From Aphelenchoides besseyi (lineage: Eukaryota; Nematoda; Chromadorea; Rhabditida; Aphelenchoididae), in NCBI GenBank assembly GCA_024699855.1, contig JAMPIQ010000001.1, forward strand, positions 7,068,001-7,132,000: a stretch of 64,000 nucleotides of DNA, written 5' to 3'. This document shows positions 30,832 to 43,013 of this stretch, piece by piece. Position numbers and translations under genes: made by a program. Each line of letters begins with the position of its first letter. The first letter of the stretch is position 1. The notes beneath the pieces are model-generated. The model did not search any database. It saw nothing but the letters and a program-made list of their open reading frames with translations, and was not told where the DNA came from.

Positions 30832-32060
30832 TCAAAGTTCTTTGTCGATCAATTCTTCCAAAAGCCGTGCATCAGCAGCGAACTTGCGAATTCCCTCCGC
30901 CAACTTTTCGGTTGCCATCGCGTCTTCGTTGAATTGAAAACGGAAAAGTTGTTCGGTCACGTTCACTTCCTCCAAATCGGATTGTTTGGCTACAACACAA
31001 GATCAGAGTACTAATCACGATTCCAAATTCTCACCCTTTTCGACGGTGAGCACCGGCTCCAACTTTTCGTTATCTTCTGCCAATTTCTTCAACAACGCGG
31101 GACTAAAGACGAGATTAGTAAGTTTCCTAGTTTCCATCTTACCTGATAGTCAAAAGATCGCAACCAACAAGTCCCTTGATTTCTTCGGTGTTGCGGAAGG
31201 AAGCAGCCATCACTTGAGTTTTGTGACCGAATTTCTTGTAGTAAGTGTAGATCTTCGTTACACTCTGCAAGTTGTCTGATTATGACGAGCTTAACGACTG
31301 TACAAGACCTTTACTCCGGGATCTTCGTCGCGCGCGAACTCCTTCTTTCCGGTACTTTGCACGTACCAATCGAAAATACGTCCAACAAACGGCGAAATCA
31401 ACGTGACATTGGCTTGAGCACACGCAATCGCTTGTTCGTAGTTGAACAACAAAGTCATGTTACAGTGGATTCCGTGTTTGGATTCGAGTTCACTAGACTT
31501 GTAAGTCAGTTTTTCGCATTTCATTCTCGTCTTACCGTGCAGCCCCAATTCCCTCCCAAGTAGAAGCCAATTTGATCAGAATTCGCTCTTTATCGATACC
31601 TTCTTCTTCGTACAATTTGATCAACGCCAATGCTTTCGAGACGGAGCCTTTGGTGTCGAAGGACAAACTAAACGCACTTGGCAATCAAAATGATGTCAAA
31701 TCGAACTTACCGAGCATCAACTTCTGTCGAAACACGTCCGGGAATGATTTGAAGGATTTCTTTGCCAAACAACACGAACATCTTGTCCATTGCCAACGCC
31801 CGAACTTCGTCCCGTGGCTTTCCATTGGCTTTCTCCTTTGCGTATGCAATTGCTTTCGTTACCAGCGCCTTATAAGCGTCGAGCTTCGCTGCTGTGAGTA
31901 TGAGAGATGGATTTGTTGTTGCATCGGTTGGTTGAAATTGCTTGATCGCTAAAATCGCACGTTAGTTATTGATGGTCATGTTGACCGCAAAATTACCTTG
32001 GTAATCGCCGGTGTCCGCTACCACTGTCGAGTACTTCTTCAGGTGATCGAGACTCGTCAT
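30832..32060 (-). CDS. tald-1: Transaldolase
   Basis: Transaldolase moves a three-carbon unit between sugar phosphates in the non-oxidative pentose phosphate pathway, in the cytosol. Seven exons (32060-31997, 31948-31711, 31667-31536, 31492-31309, 31264-31143, 31102-31035, 30989-30832) give 321 residues. Hallmarks are [27 protein letters not shown], the active-site Lys in [71 protein letters not shown] and CDLLTISPALL. The ATG at 32060 lies 9 bases inside an exon that begins at a CTTCAG acceptor, so a trans-spliced leader or one more 5' exon is possible. The protein is complete against the 337-residue human enzyme. It is transcribed away from the SPT3-like gene. Confidence 0.97.
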
Positions 32061-32633
32061 TTCGTTGGCCTGAAGCAAACAGAACGGTTAGTCGATATTT
32101 TCAAAGTTCACGACACGCGTTGGGAAATTTTTCTAGCATATGAACTGACGATTTTTTGTTGATTAATCGCACGAACAACATTCCCGATTGCTTTCGAACG
32201 CACCATCGGTTTACACAAAAGTCGGACCACTGCGTTTTCGCGTCTAATGGCTCGACCGTCTTTCTCGATTGCTCTCCGATAAGCTTCTTCAACACAAAAT
32301 ACGATGAGAATTGTGCGTGTGGAAATGCTCAAAAAAGAAACTTCAAAATTTACGATGACAATTCGAAAGTTGAAGATCAATTTCCGGATGAAGGGATCAG
32401 TTAATCGTAAACAGAAAACAAACTCGAAAAATGGTCGTCAGACTGAAGGGACAAAAAGCGCCCTCAACGTTGCAAATGTTCAGCTTCTTTGCGTCTTTCT
32501 GCTCACAAATGGAGCAAACAACACTCGTTTTTATGACCAACCAAAGCAACTCAGCAATTGCGCAACCACCAAAATCTCCGACTATTCGGACAAAGATATC
32601 ATAGTCGTTTTGTTTAGAATCAATCACTGATGA
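32061..32633. other. Divergent promoter region between transaldolase and the SPT3-like gene
   Basis: The two start codons lie 573 bases apart on opposite strands. Short frames here have no domains. A CTTCAG acceptor on the minus strand ends at 32070, just upstream of the transaldolase ATG. Confidence 0.45.
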
Positions 32634-33683
32634 ATGATGTCCAATGGAACTATTCATATCGCGGCCCAACAGCCGACGACACACCACGAATCGAATCAAC
32701 AGTTGCGAGAAGCTGTAGCGGACATGATGTTTGCGAACGGCGACTCGATGGATCCGAACGACCAATCGATCGATCTTATGCTGCAACTTCTTCACGAGCA
32801 ACTGACTTTTCTACTCGAAAATGCACGTCAATGGTCACAGGGGTTTGTAGACTTGATTCCGAACGAGAACTTCTTTTCAGCGAGAACAAAATCACTTTGT
32901 CTTATGTGCTCTACAATTTTCGCTCTCATCCTCAAATTATTGCACGTTTCATGAAATATGCCGCCGTAAGTTCAAACTCTTGACATTAATCGCGATTTAG
33001 GATCGGACGATGCTGGCCAACGTTTCCTCGAGCTTGTCATCTGATGATGCAAAGACCTTGGGCTTCAATGTCCATCAGAGCAACAAACACGAGTAAGTAC
33101 ATGCGCATGAGTCGTATATATGATTTTAGAATCGAACGCTTTGCCAATGCGTTTTGTGAGTTCGACACAAGTGGACAACTTCGCCAAATTATTGATCGCG
33201 CAACGCATTCGGAATTTGTTGACTTACTCAAACAGAAACGACTTCAACGGTTGTTACGACTTTCAAATGGAATGAACAGCGAAATTTACGCTAAGTACAG
33301 TCATGCACGTCGTCGTTGTTTGTGTTATAAGAGTGATCGACAGTAAATTCGGACTGAGTATTCAGAAACTGATGTTCTTTTTTAGTGTTTTACCGGCCTT
33401 TAAGAAGTGGATTGGACACTTGAATTTGGATGCTGCGATTATCTTGGCTCTCAACTTCGTTGCTTCGGAAATTGTCGCTCAAATGGTCGAACACGCGTCA
33501 TTGGCGCGAGAAGATGAAGTCAGGAACTCGATTGTTGGGTCGACTTCGACACCATTTTACGAATCGCCTTTGGATTTGCGTCACTATCGTGCAGCCTTAC
33601 GCTCCAATATTGGATACCAGCAAAATCGAAATTTGCTTTTCGGTTATGTGCCGAATTCGACTATCATGCAGAATTCTAAGTAG
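32634..33683 (+). CDS. SPT3 / SUPT3H-like histone-fold subunit of SAGA
   Basis: SPT3 carries two histone folds and links the SAGA coactivator to TBP. Exons 32634-32842, 32881-32965, 33001-33092, 33130-33294 and 33386-33683 give 282 residues. The first fold reads LREAVADMMFANGDSMDPND, then DLMLQLLHEQLTFLLENARQ, close to the human [38 protein letters not shown]. It continues with LYNFRSHPQIIARFMKYAA. The second fold reads PAFKKWIGHLNLDAAIILAL and FVASEIVAQMVEHASLARED, matching [23 protein letters not shown]. The tail has SPLDLRHYRAALR, like the PL.PEHYREA box. The last intron is longer than usual (91 bases). The start could also be the second Met. Confidence 0.8.
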
Positions 33684-34610
33684 CGGTAAGCAGCTGTCCT
33701 ACTTCTTTGGTCGTTCGTGAAAGCATTCCACAACCCAACCTTTTGGTTGGCATGGAATCCGTGTAGTCTCCAGTTCAGTCATCCAAAATAATCATGACCC
33801 TAAGGACCAAAAGCGGCGTATATTTTTAAGCGACAATACCTTCAAAACAATCGTCAGTGTCCTTCTCGACTACTTGGCTACGTGCTTTAAAAACTTCTTG
33901 TCTTCTTCACACAATGAAGCCAACTGTCCGTCTATTGACAAAAAACCTCAAGAGCCAGAAAAATTTTTCAACGAAAAAGTTGCGCTTCTGTAGCCGTTTG
34001 GCACGTCGACTTGTCTTTCGGGCATTTCACGCATTTTGCTCATCCCTGACGACAAAAAGCAAAAATCTTTCGGCTGTTCAATGTCTAGGTCCGTAAATTC
34101 AAGACCAAACTCGCGCTTCACAACTTGAAGCCCGACTGCTAATTGACATTCAAAGTAATTTTTTTCGGTTCTCGTATTTTGCGTCAACAACCTCTGCAAA
34201 ATTTTTACCTGTCCTAGTAGTGCGACCCTACGATTGCTTCTTCCGTTAGGGAGTTCCCTTCTTATGCTTTTCATCGCCGTGGATTTCAAACATTTCCGCT
34301 TTTTTGTTGTCCAACCAAATCCTACGGCGCGAATTTCATGGAATGGAGTTATAGACGCCTTCGCGTTTCAGTACGCACACTGAGGTTGTTACGGTGGGAA
34401 GGTCGTCATTATTTTGCTTTGTACGTTGGCTGGGCTTTGGCCTCTCTAGTACAAAGATTGTTTTACGTTCCGGCCAAAGTTTCCGATGAAGTTTGTTGTA
34501 GGACAAAACAAAAGCCGGTTTAAATGTTTACGAAAACTCGATTTTGATCGCTTTGTTTTTCTTTTTGTTTACACTCACCGTTCTAAGCTCCAACCCTTTG
34601 CAGATTCGAG
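33684..34610 (+). other. Intergenic stretch, no gene seen
   Basis: Frames of up to 113 codons on either strand lack domains. The last 10 bases before the next gene include a CCCTTTGCAG acceptor at about 34602, a likely trans-splice site or 5' intron end. Confidence 0.45.
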
Positions 34611-34963
34611 ATGCCAAAACAGACGTTTGATTTGGTCGATTACTTCGCGCCTCTGGCAGCGGCATTAATTTTCGCCACATGTCTTCTAATCATCTCGTTC
34701 TTTTTCATCAACTTCTTCCTGGTGTTGCGGTCCGACGAGATTACAGTCTTCGAAAAGGTTGTTTGCTTGAATGTGCTTTAACGGACCGAGATGTTTAGTT
34801 GGCTAGCAAACGCAACGTTCGTCTCGGCCCGCATTCGTTGACTTCCATTAAACGTCGTAGTCATCTCAAACTGAATCCCGACGGCGAACCGGAGAACTGC
34901 GACAACTCGGTTCCACTTCATCAGATTCCACAGGTCAAAATCGACGCGGCGTCCACTTCTTAG
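34611..34963 (+). CDS. Small one-pass membrane protein, not recognised
   Basis: Two short exons, 34611-34757 and 34799-34963, join in phase over a 41-base intron and give 103 residues. Each exon is too short to stand out as a long open frame. The N-terminus is MPKQTFDLVDYFAPLAA. It is followed by a long hydrophobic helix (LIFATCLLIISFFFINFF) at about residues 18-38. The cytosolic-looking tail has EITVFEKLASKRNVRLGPHS, then SIKRRSHLKLN and a polar end. The ATG lies nine bases after a strong CCCTTTGCAG acceptor. The codon bias and clean splice sites make it likely real, but I cannot assign a function. Confidence 0.6.
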
Positions 34964-35187
34964 TTGTTTTTGCTTTGATACTGTTAATTCTAAATGTTGT
35001 CTTTCTGTTTATTGATTATGAGTAAAATAGATACAAGCAGAAAGGTAGAAATTAATTTGTTTTTGCGATTAATACAGGAGATCGTTTTGGGGAATAATTT
35101 AATTTAAAGTGAATGAACATCGCACTTTCAGTTGCAACCACCGAACACTGATTACCCTTTAGCGCAATCGACTACTTAACATCGGGA

Positions 35188-37256
35188 CTAAGCATTAGCA
35201 AGACGCGTCGACGCGGTATAACCGCCGCTGTTAAGCGAAATGAGTTGTTCGACAAAACTCTTCGTGTTATGAATGAAATTCGAGCACAACAAAACACGTG
35301 GATGTGTTGTGGTCAAACGCTTCTGATTCATGGCGTGAACCGCTGCTGATTCCTCGAAAGTACAACCGCCGATGATGAACACAATCACGTTCTCAACACG
35401 TCCACTGGAAATGTTATTTGTAAATATCAGCAAAACAATCAACCAACGTTTGTCGAGTTGCTTCGACAGTCGAGTACAGCTGTTCGGACAAGCGATCGCG
35501 AATCAAAAGTTCAATTAAACGCGATATATGAGGTTCGTGTTGAGTGTACACGTTTTCCACACCTTTCAGACCTGAAAACCAAAATACTAGTTAGTTGTCG
35601 GAATTGGATACCTTTAATGAAACGTTTTGTCATTTCCATTGCACTTTGATCACCAAACAGATCGTTTTGTCGTCGTCTTGAACCCGCGTAATCGATCAAC
35701 GTACGAATGGCCGCAATATGACGCGAAGAAACTCCTCGAGATTTGAGTTTGTCGATCAAAGAATTCAATGAATTTGTGGTTGTTTCATAGCGCAGCGAGT
35801 ACAACATAACCAAACGAAGAGCATTCTAAAGTCGAAGATGAAGTTGTTGAGATGCAACCATCAACAAACCAACTCAGAGGTTTTCGGGTCGGTCAACAGT
35901 TTCTTCATCAATTCGAGGTTTTGCGAGTAATCACCACTTGAAACGATGTTTTGCTCCAACTCCGAGATTTCCAACAAGTTTTCTGCTGCGACCAAGCGAC
36001 TCAACTCACCGACTACTTGGACGTGTTTCGTGATCGTTCCTGAACACTGAGATTGTTACTGAAATCCGTGAAAGTCACACCGGAAATCTTGCGAAACTGC
36101 GGATATTGTTCGACGAAACGTTTCATGTCGCTAATCGACTCCAATTTTTGATGAGTTTGTGCCTTTTTCTGATAGTCGTTCATTAGACTTTTAATGTTTT
36201 GTCCGATGTCGCCAAAATTGAGATATTTGTTCTGAAACAATCAAACCGATCAACTAACAAGCAACGTTAACTCACTTTCGCATAAAACTCGTCATGTTGT
36301 GAACTCAAAACAAGACTCTTCTGTGCATCATCGCCCTCCAGTTGCATCTGAACTCGATTGTTCGTGATTCCAATCAGCTCGTGAACCATCGCTTCGTATG
36401 TCCACTGATTCAAAAGCGGAGAAACCGGGTCTTCCGAACGCTCCAGGATCAACAATGTTGCACTTTCCGTACAGTTGTCGAAAAGCGCTTCTTCACGCAC
36501 CATAAGACGCATCACTTCTTCTCCCAAACGTTGTGCATCACGAGAAGAACGTTGAAATCTCAAATCAACGTTTTTCAGAGAAATAGAAGTCGAAGTTACT
36601 TGATCATTGGCTTCTTCCGCAGCGACAAAAATACGCTTCCCAATCCTTGAAGAGCTCGACGAAACAATCGAGGCGACATGTTGAATGCCGTCTCATAACA
36701 ACTCGGATCGCCCAACGTGCACAAATGCGGTGCCATAGGAATCATATCGGCGTAAAACTCTTGAACTTCACGAACCTGAAAACCAAGAAATAAGAAAGAA
36801 CAAAAATTTTGATACCGTTTCGTGTTCATCAGCTTCGGCCAACAGTTTGATATCCGCCTTGGAGATAATGTTCGAGAAATCTGGAAAATAGAATTGCAAA
36901 CTTCGTCTCTTGTTGTTAACCTACAAATGTAATACTGAACATAACGTGGTGATTGCAATTCCTCGCATAAAAGTTGCACGTTTTCGGGCGTTGGACGAAC
37001 AAAAACCACGCACTTCAGAAATTGAATCGGTTCTCGTGCAGCTCCCGAATCGATTCGTTCGAACAAATAAACTTCTTTCTGCATCATTTCACTTTGAGCG
37101 TGAGCACAAGAGATAATACTTGTCTAAGATGGCATAAAAAACAATCGAAAACATCAAACAAACCGTGTCCTTGTCCATGAGCATCACCTTCATTCCCGGA
37201 CCGGCAAGTCGAATCATTTCGTTTATGTACTGTTGTGTAGCCAACAGGTAATCCAT
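35188..37256 (-). CDS. vps-45: VPS45, Sec1/Munc18-family vesicle-fusion regulator
   Basis: VPS45 controls SNARE assembly at the trans-Golgi and early endosome. Ten exons (37256-37164, 37123-36925, 36880-36816, 36775-36600, 36558-36276, 36231-36081, 36039-35870, 35825-35612, 35571-35448, 35404-35188) give 563 residues, near the 570 of human. Hallmarks are [160 protein letters not shown] and [20 protein letters not shown]. Intron acceptors are mostly canonical; the one before exon 5 is TTTGAG. Intron sizes are 37-44 bases. Confidence 0.97.
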
Positions 37257-39239
37257 TTCGTGTGTGTTTCTTTCGAACAAAAAAGAAACCAATTCACCAA
37301 AAGTCGAAGTCACGAACGAAATTTGCGAGTGAAAATCGCCGTTTGTTCTGCTTTCGAATCTCAACATGAACCCGTGGCGAAATGTTCTCCTTAGCAATGG
37401 GTTCCCTTGTTTTCCATTCTTACATCTTCTCACAATTGGCAGATTTAATCCAAAAACTGAAATCAATCGAACAGTTTGAGTGCAATACGCAACCTAAAAT
37501 ACTCTTTGTCACGATACAAGTTGATGGGAACCATTGTTTCCTTATGAGACATGGGACTTATATTTGGTTAATCTCTTAATTAAGTTAACGTCATTAGTTC
37601 GAAATTGCATTCGTTTATGGATTCTATTAACGAAAAGTTCAAATGATGACCACGAATGGGTCTTATTGCACGGAAGTTTTTCAGTTCCTCTTCATTTCTC
37701 CAAGTATCTCGAATGACATTAAAGAGACAATGAAAAGGAAGCTCAACCCTCGACAAATTAACCTCACTCCCTTATACTTGGAACGACAAATTCCGTCGAG
37801 TTTATTGGAGTCTCGTTGTCTTTAATTCGATACTCCTAGCCTGAGTTTACGAGTGGAGTTTATTCCAAAAATCGACCAAATGGATCTTGGCATTTGTCCA
37901 GCAATACAATGGTTAATACCATCGACAGTTAAACGTCATGTGTCAAATTTGAGTTTATTCTTTCGAGCCGAGGAATCTTTTTTGCTTCTGAATCCTTAAA
38001 ATCGACTCGTTGAATGTGAGAAAACAGAACAAAAAGCAACACGGAGATTAGATAATTCAGTGACTTTTGTTCAAGAATCTGGTTTCCTGAGGCAAATTTC
38101 TCGTCTTTAAATGAAAATTAACATGTGACCTTTTGCTCAAACTACCGTACATTCTTACCCCTACGTTTTCTGAATTTGTACGAGACTTTGGCGTGGTAAC
38201 ACCAGAAGAGCCTTCGAAACGGTTGTTTATGCATCTTTCCATCACCACTCTTATTAAGTCGCGGAGTTGTAGATTCCGGTCGACGATGTGGGTTTTAATA
38301 AGCAAACTTCTTCGTCATTTTAATACAACTTTGTCTTTTGACGTTTGACCTTCTTCGGCGGATGCCGTTTTGGTTCTTCCACGTCAACGACGACGTTTAG
38401 AAGAACGGGCCGATCTTGCTAATGAAAATTCTAAATTTGGTTGCTGAATACGATTGGCGAGTTGCTCAGGCAATTTGCACCCGAATTTTCTACCTCAGTT
38501 CACAGCCATTCGTCTGCGTTCATGCGAACTCTTATTAGAAGTCAATTGGCTACTTTCATCTGAAACTCGAGTGAGCGACTTCAATCTTCTGCTAACCACT
38601 ATCCTACGGTCCGGAAAGAACAGAAACGTTGTGGTTGTGTGGTGAAAAACAACTTTTCATGATGCACACTTTAACGTCACTTTGGCTCAACTCATATCTG
38701 AAGACAATAACAAGGTCATTGTTTGGATCAACTTTGTTTTTCTACAACAAATTGGTCTATTCTCCACGCAGTCGACATCCTTCCGTTTCTGTTCATCCGG
38801 TCGATTGTTCGATTCTTTTGCTGTGATTTCAGACCACTTCAACGTTGTCACTGGTCTCGCCTTGAACCGGACAAACTTATGACTTGCTCTAACGAATAGC
38901 GTTGACTTGTTCGTTGATGGAAACGATAAAGTTTTTGAGTTTGTTTCCTTGTTCTTGAACTTCTTACTGTCAAGTCGAACAGTTGAGTTGACGGAAATTT
39001 CATTTTCGTTCAAACAATTTTTGCCTCCGGCCGAGTTCTCGTGATGTCCACCAACGTTATTTGTTTGGTTACATCAAATTGTTCCGCTTCTGATTATTTG
39101 CGTGTGTTACGTAAACGAAACTCTCGATGTTTATTTTTAAGGTCATCTGATAGGATTGAAGCGGAAGTACAGTCTCGCTATTTGTGTCCCTGGTACCTCG
39201 TAGTATTTGAAGAGCATGAGCCTGAAGTTGTGAACGGAA
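37257..39239. other. Intergenic stretch of 2 kb, no gene supported
   Basis: VPS45 and the peptide-receptor gene start divergently on either side. Open frames up to 108 codons occur on both strands without domains, signal peptides with partners, or consistent splice phases. Base composition is AT-rich. It may hold both promoters. Confidence 0.45.
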
Positions 39240-41359
39240 ATGGAGCAATTTAGCGAAGACATCGCACCGATGTCTGTCGTTGTTATGCGCTCTGATGGTC
39301 GTGGACAAGAACTTGGAAGGACGGGCGACAATCTAATCGGTAATGTAGGGACCGGAATGACTTCACAACCGTGGGGAAATAGATCGCAAGAAGAGTTTTT
39401 GGCTTCACTGCCGGTCTACGACATGTTCCCGTTGAGTAACTGGGAGAATAATCATATCGTCCTCTACGCTTTGGTTAGATTCAAATTGATTCAAATAACT
39501 TAAAAGTCTTCAGCTGTATGCTCTGTTATTCTTGTTCGGTGTATGTGGTAACGTTTCGGTAATCACGTTGATTCGACACGTTCATGCCGGAATTCAATAC
39601 GATAATACGATGATCTACGTTTTGTTTTTATGCTGCGTCGATCTTGCCTCAATTATTCCATTGCCAATGGCGATCGTCGATCAGCTCTTAGGCTTTTGGA
39701 TGTTCGGTTTGTTTTGCCGTTACACTTAATAACCTCATTCAACTTAGGAACCTTGTTTTGTAAATTGTATCGTATATTGGAACATGTGGGACGAGCTTTG
39801 TCGACGTTTGTTTTGGCAGCAATGGCGTGTGATCGGTTCCTTCGAGTTTGTTATCCTCATAAGAAAATTAGCCGTAAATGCGTCATCTACCAATTGATCA
39901 TCCTGTCGGGTCTTACTTTTCTGCTACTTGCACCGCTCTTAATTCGCTCGTCTTCTGAAGAGATCATTTTAAAGGAAGTACTTTTGGAGCGACCTTATCG
40001 ATTAGCTCGTGTTCGAATCTACAAGTGTGTTGATCATTTGGACGGTGAGTTGACCAAAAATACGTACGAAATGTAATATGTGTGTGACTTGAGTTTATTT
40101 TAAATGAAAATATCTAATGGACAAAAAATTGAAGTAAATTAAAGAAAAACATGAGATTAAATTAATGGGAAAATGAGATTATATAAAATTGTGTAGGAGA
40201 TCCAATAATGCAAATGAAAATTGATTTGCTCAGTTCACCATTTTTTGCCGTTTCTTCGCTGGTTCATTTGTAGCCTTTCTAAAAACTTTATGTTAGTTGT
40301 GAAATGGGATGGAACTAACCGTTGTTCTTCCGCCCAACGTTTACGTTGAAGAGATGTGATTGCGATGAATTTCGGAAACATTTTAAGGAACCAATCACGA
40401 TCCCAATGATGACCCCTAGGGAGCAAAACGATGTGATCATAAAGTTTGCTCATGTGACGATAGGATTTGTTGCAGTTTGTGGCCGGACATTGAACCTTCT
40501 CGGAGACTTTGTAATTCGTATTGTAAAGCCTGTTGAATTCGTCCACTGACATTGTTGGATTCGGGTGTTAGCTGTTTTGGTTATGCATCAAATTCTTCGT
40601 GTCTACCGATAAAATTCCAAGTTTCGATTGAAATCAATTACAAGGGTTGATAATCTCGATTATTTTTATTAAGCTCTTAAACGAATACATTACATAATTA
40701 TTCATAAATAGATTGCATGGACATCCAAATATCAATCGTTTTACTATTATAGGCACTCCATTAAACATGTTCATTACGTACATGTTTCTCATTGGATTTG
40801 CAATTCCCGTACTGTTGATTATCGTATTTTATGCACTTATGGTCATTCGACTGGTGAATCGATCTCGTACCATCAGTTCATCTCAACTACCTGTCGCAAG
40901 AGTTGCCAGTTACACGATCGCTATTTCCGCTTTTTTCGTTCTTTGTTGGTCGCCATATTGGATTGCAATGTTATACTTGAATTTGTATCGATCCTACAGC
41001 GACACGTCCGATTCGGCAGACGCAGACTTTACGAGCAGTCGATTTATTCTCATCATGTATGGCATTCACTCGTTGCCGTATTTTTGTTCTTCTTCAAATT
41101 GGTTGTTGTACGGTAGAACATCAATTCGTTTAACTAGCATTTATCTTTGACTTCTTTAGGTCTATTAAACAGTCAACTGATGAGAAGAGCACACGAGAGC
41201 AAAAAACTCGTTGGTACATCAACGGTCAGACGTGAGAATTCGCGGACACAAACTGCGGTTGCTGTGGCTCCATTGTGTCCAAAACCGAGCACTGATTCTC
41301 CGCCGCAAGATTATGACGCAGAAAGCCTTCGACATAAACCACAGGATGCTCTTCTCTGA
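39240..41359 (+). CDS. Rhodopsin-family peptide-type G-protein-coupled receptor
   Basis: Exons 39240-39473, 39514-39706, 39748-40044, 40753-41112 and 41160-41359 give 427 residues. The extracellular N-terminus carries an NRS glycosylation site. TM1 is ALLFLFGVCGNVSVITLIRH, TM2 is YVLFLCCVDLASIIPLPMAI, and TM3 with the disulphide Cys is LFCKLYRILEHVGRALSTFV followed by ACDRFLRVCYPH (DRF instead of DRY). TM5 is YMFLIGFAIPVLLIIVFYAL, TM6 is AISAFFVLCWSPYWIAML, and TM7 is SLPYFCSSSNWLLYGLLNSQ. The NWLLYG form of TM7, in place of NPxxY, resembles somatostatin/allatostatin-C and FMRFamide-type receptors. I cannot name the ligand. The fourth intron (708 bases) holds a small gene on the opposite strand. 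Confidence 0.85.
40230..40552 (-). CDS. Small zinc-finger-like protein nested in the GPCR intron
   Basis: Exons 40552-40320 and 40278-40230 give 93 residues, entirely inside the 708-base intron of the plus-strand receptor gene. The ATG starts MSVDEFNRLYNTNYKVSEKV. A finger-like motif follows, QCPATNCNKSYRHMSKLYDH then LPRGHHW: Cys-x4-Cys, twelve residues, then His and further His. The spacing between the two His is longer than in a classical C2H2 finger. The rest is basic and aromatic (WDRDWFLKMFPKF, SLQRKRWAEEQR), and the second exon gives KATNEPAKKRQKM, a possible nuclear localisation signal. Reading through without splicing would also give an open frame of 105 residues. I do not recognise the family. 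Confidence 0.55.
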
Positions 41360-41480
41360 TTTGAATTTCAAATTTTTTTGACTATATGGGTATTTGCATT
41401 GAAAAAGAAGTAAACGAAACTTTGCATAATCCAAAAGTAGCCGTTTGATCTCAATCTAAATTGTTTCGGTTTGTTTTGCG

Positions 41481-42138
41481 ATGTGCAAATTCAATACACG
41501 CAAAAGAAGACAACAACCACTGAGTCACTCCGTACAACGACTAACGATTGTACCTACTCGTGCTACTCTTCGTTACTCACTCGAACCAACTCAACAAGAA
41601 CTGCAAGAAAAACCTCAAATTCAAACGGTCACTGTGATCAGAAATCATCTTTGTGACCATCTTCATTTCAGAAACCACCAAAGATCGCTTGTCAGACACT
41701 TGAAGTGCACACTCCACCGGTGATCGTTGAGCAAAAACCAGAGATGCTAACAGAGTCAACCATCACGGCCCAGAAAATGACCGAGAACTCCGAGTTGCCT
41801 GTCACATTGTCGTTTTTAATACCAGCTGCCAAAACGGCTATCGCTAAACATTCAGACACGTGTCGGAGCGTTTCACCAGTCCGCAAAACTACGTGAGTTT
41901 CTGTTTGTTAACAAGGTTTTTATTGCAAGTTTGCAGAACAAATAAGATCCAATCAAATGCCGAATGTCAAGATTTCATTGACGTAGATGTTGGGGACTCG
42001 ACCACGTATCTCTCTTGGAATTCGTCACTTGACCACTTTGACGCATTCATTCGCAAAACCTACGGAACCCACCTACAAATGGCCGTCGAGTCCAAAGAAC
42101 CGCCTGAAGACAAAACACAATCGCCGCGAAGTGTTTGA
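41481..42138 (+). CDS. Unrecognised polar protein just behind the GPCR gene
   Basis: Exons 41481-41627, 41672-41892 and 41937-42138 join in matching phases over two 44-base introns and give 189 residues. The first exon is basic (MCKFNTRKRRQQPLSHSVQR), the second is rich in Thr/Pro/Glu (EVHTPPVIVEQKPEMLTEST) and the third is acidic and aromatic (FIDVDVGDSTTYLSWNSSLD, then HFDAFIRKTYG). I see no membrane helix, signal peptide or known domain. It begins 122 bases after the receptor stop. It may be a separate cistron or extra tail exons of the receptor reached by a splice that I could not phase. The start ATG has no acceptor close upstream. Confidence 0.5.
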
Positions 42139-42560
42139 TTTACGTCAATAAAATGATTCTGAGGCCATGTTTGGGTCCTTAGATGAGTGGATTATTGTTG
42201 GTCAAATGTTATTTTATTACGACAACCGTCTTCTCGCAGCCATTCATTCAGCTGAGCACCGTAAATCCACAGCGTTTTCTTATCAAATGAAAACAATTTA
42301 CAATCAATGGATGTGTATTGGTCAAATGGAACAAGTTAGAAGCTCAAAAGCGAGAAAAAGCGGATTTGTACGGAAAACAGAATCGGCGAAACTAATCGAA
42401 GGTCAATTGTGTTTATGATGAGATCAACAAAATAAATTAGTTGAGAGCAAGGAATTTGGAGTTTCCCGGGCATCACTGAGTTGTAATGGGCGAAAGTCGA
42501 CCGATGAAAAGCCGATAACCGGTGGCCATTGAGTGGATGGTACAAATGAAGAAAAACGGT

Positions 42561-43013
42561 TCAACCAAATCGAAACATTGGAAGATCGCCCACATCTCTT
42601 ATTTGATAGAGTTTCTCTTGTTCGGGCAAATTTCGTGAGAATCGGGCCAATCGCTCTTCCGGTTCGGGAATCGACCATTCTTGTCGTTTGTTCACCGATT
42701 GTTTTCGATTCGCGGTCTCACGTCGATGTCCCTGATTTGCCAACTCCACAGCTCGATCTTTTGCCGCATTCAACAACGGCCACATCGTTTTGTAGTCGAT
42801 GGCACTTGTGCCACCCAAGTGAGTAGATCGTCGTGCCCGTAAAATTGCTTTTTCGAGTCGATCATTCAACTCTTCTGTTGCTTTCTCTGGCAAGAAATAA
42901 ACTAATGGACTGTCTTCTTCATCTTCAACGTTAATGGCGTTCTCCAAAGCCGCCGATTCTAACGGCGACAACGCAACAGCTTGAGATTTGGTTGGCGCTG
43001 AAACTAAACTCAT
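42561..43013 (-). CDS. Unrecognised charged protein, single exon
   Basis: A single open frame of 150 residues starts MSLVSAPTKSQAVALSPLES. An acidic run (NVEDEEDSPLVYFLPE) leads to a predicted helical region (ATEELNDRLEKAILRARRST, DYKTMWPLLNAAKDRAVELA) and a basic polar C-terminal part (RRETANRKQSVNKRQEW, PEERLARFSRNLPEQEKLYQ). I find no known domain. Codon use resembles the neighbours, which argues for a real gene. No intron is needed. It faces a plus-strand frame that starts 130 bases away. Confidence 0.5.
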   Translation of the reverse strand: MSLVSAPTKSQAVALSPLESAALENAINVEDEEDSPLVYFLPEKATEELNDRLEKAILRARRSTHLGGTSAIDYKTMWPLLNAAKDRAVELANQGHRRETANRKQSVNKRQEWSIPEPEERLARFSRNLPEQEKLYQIRDVGDLPMFRFG

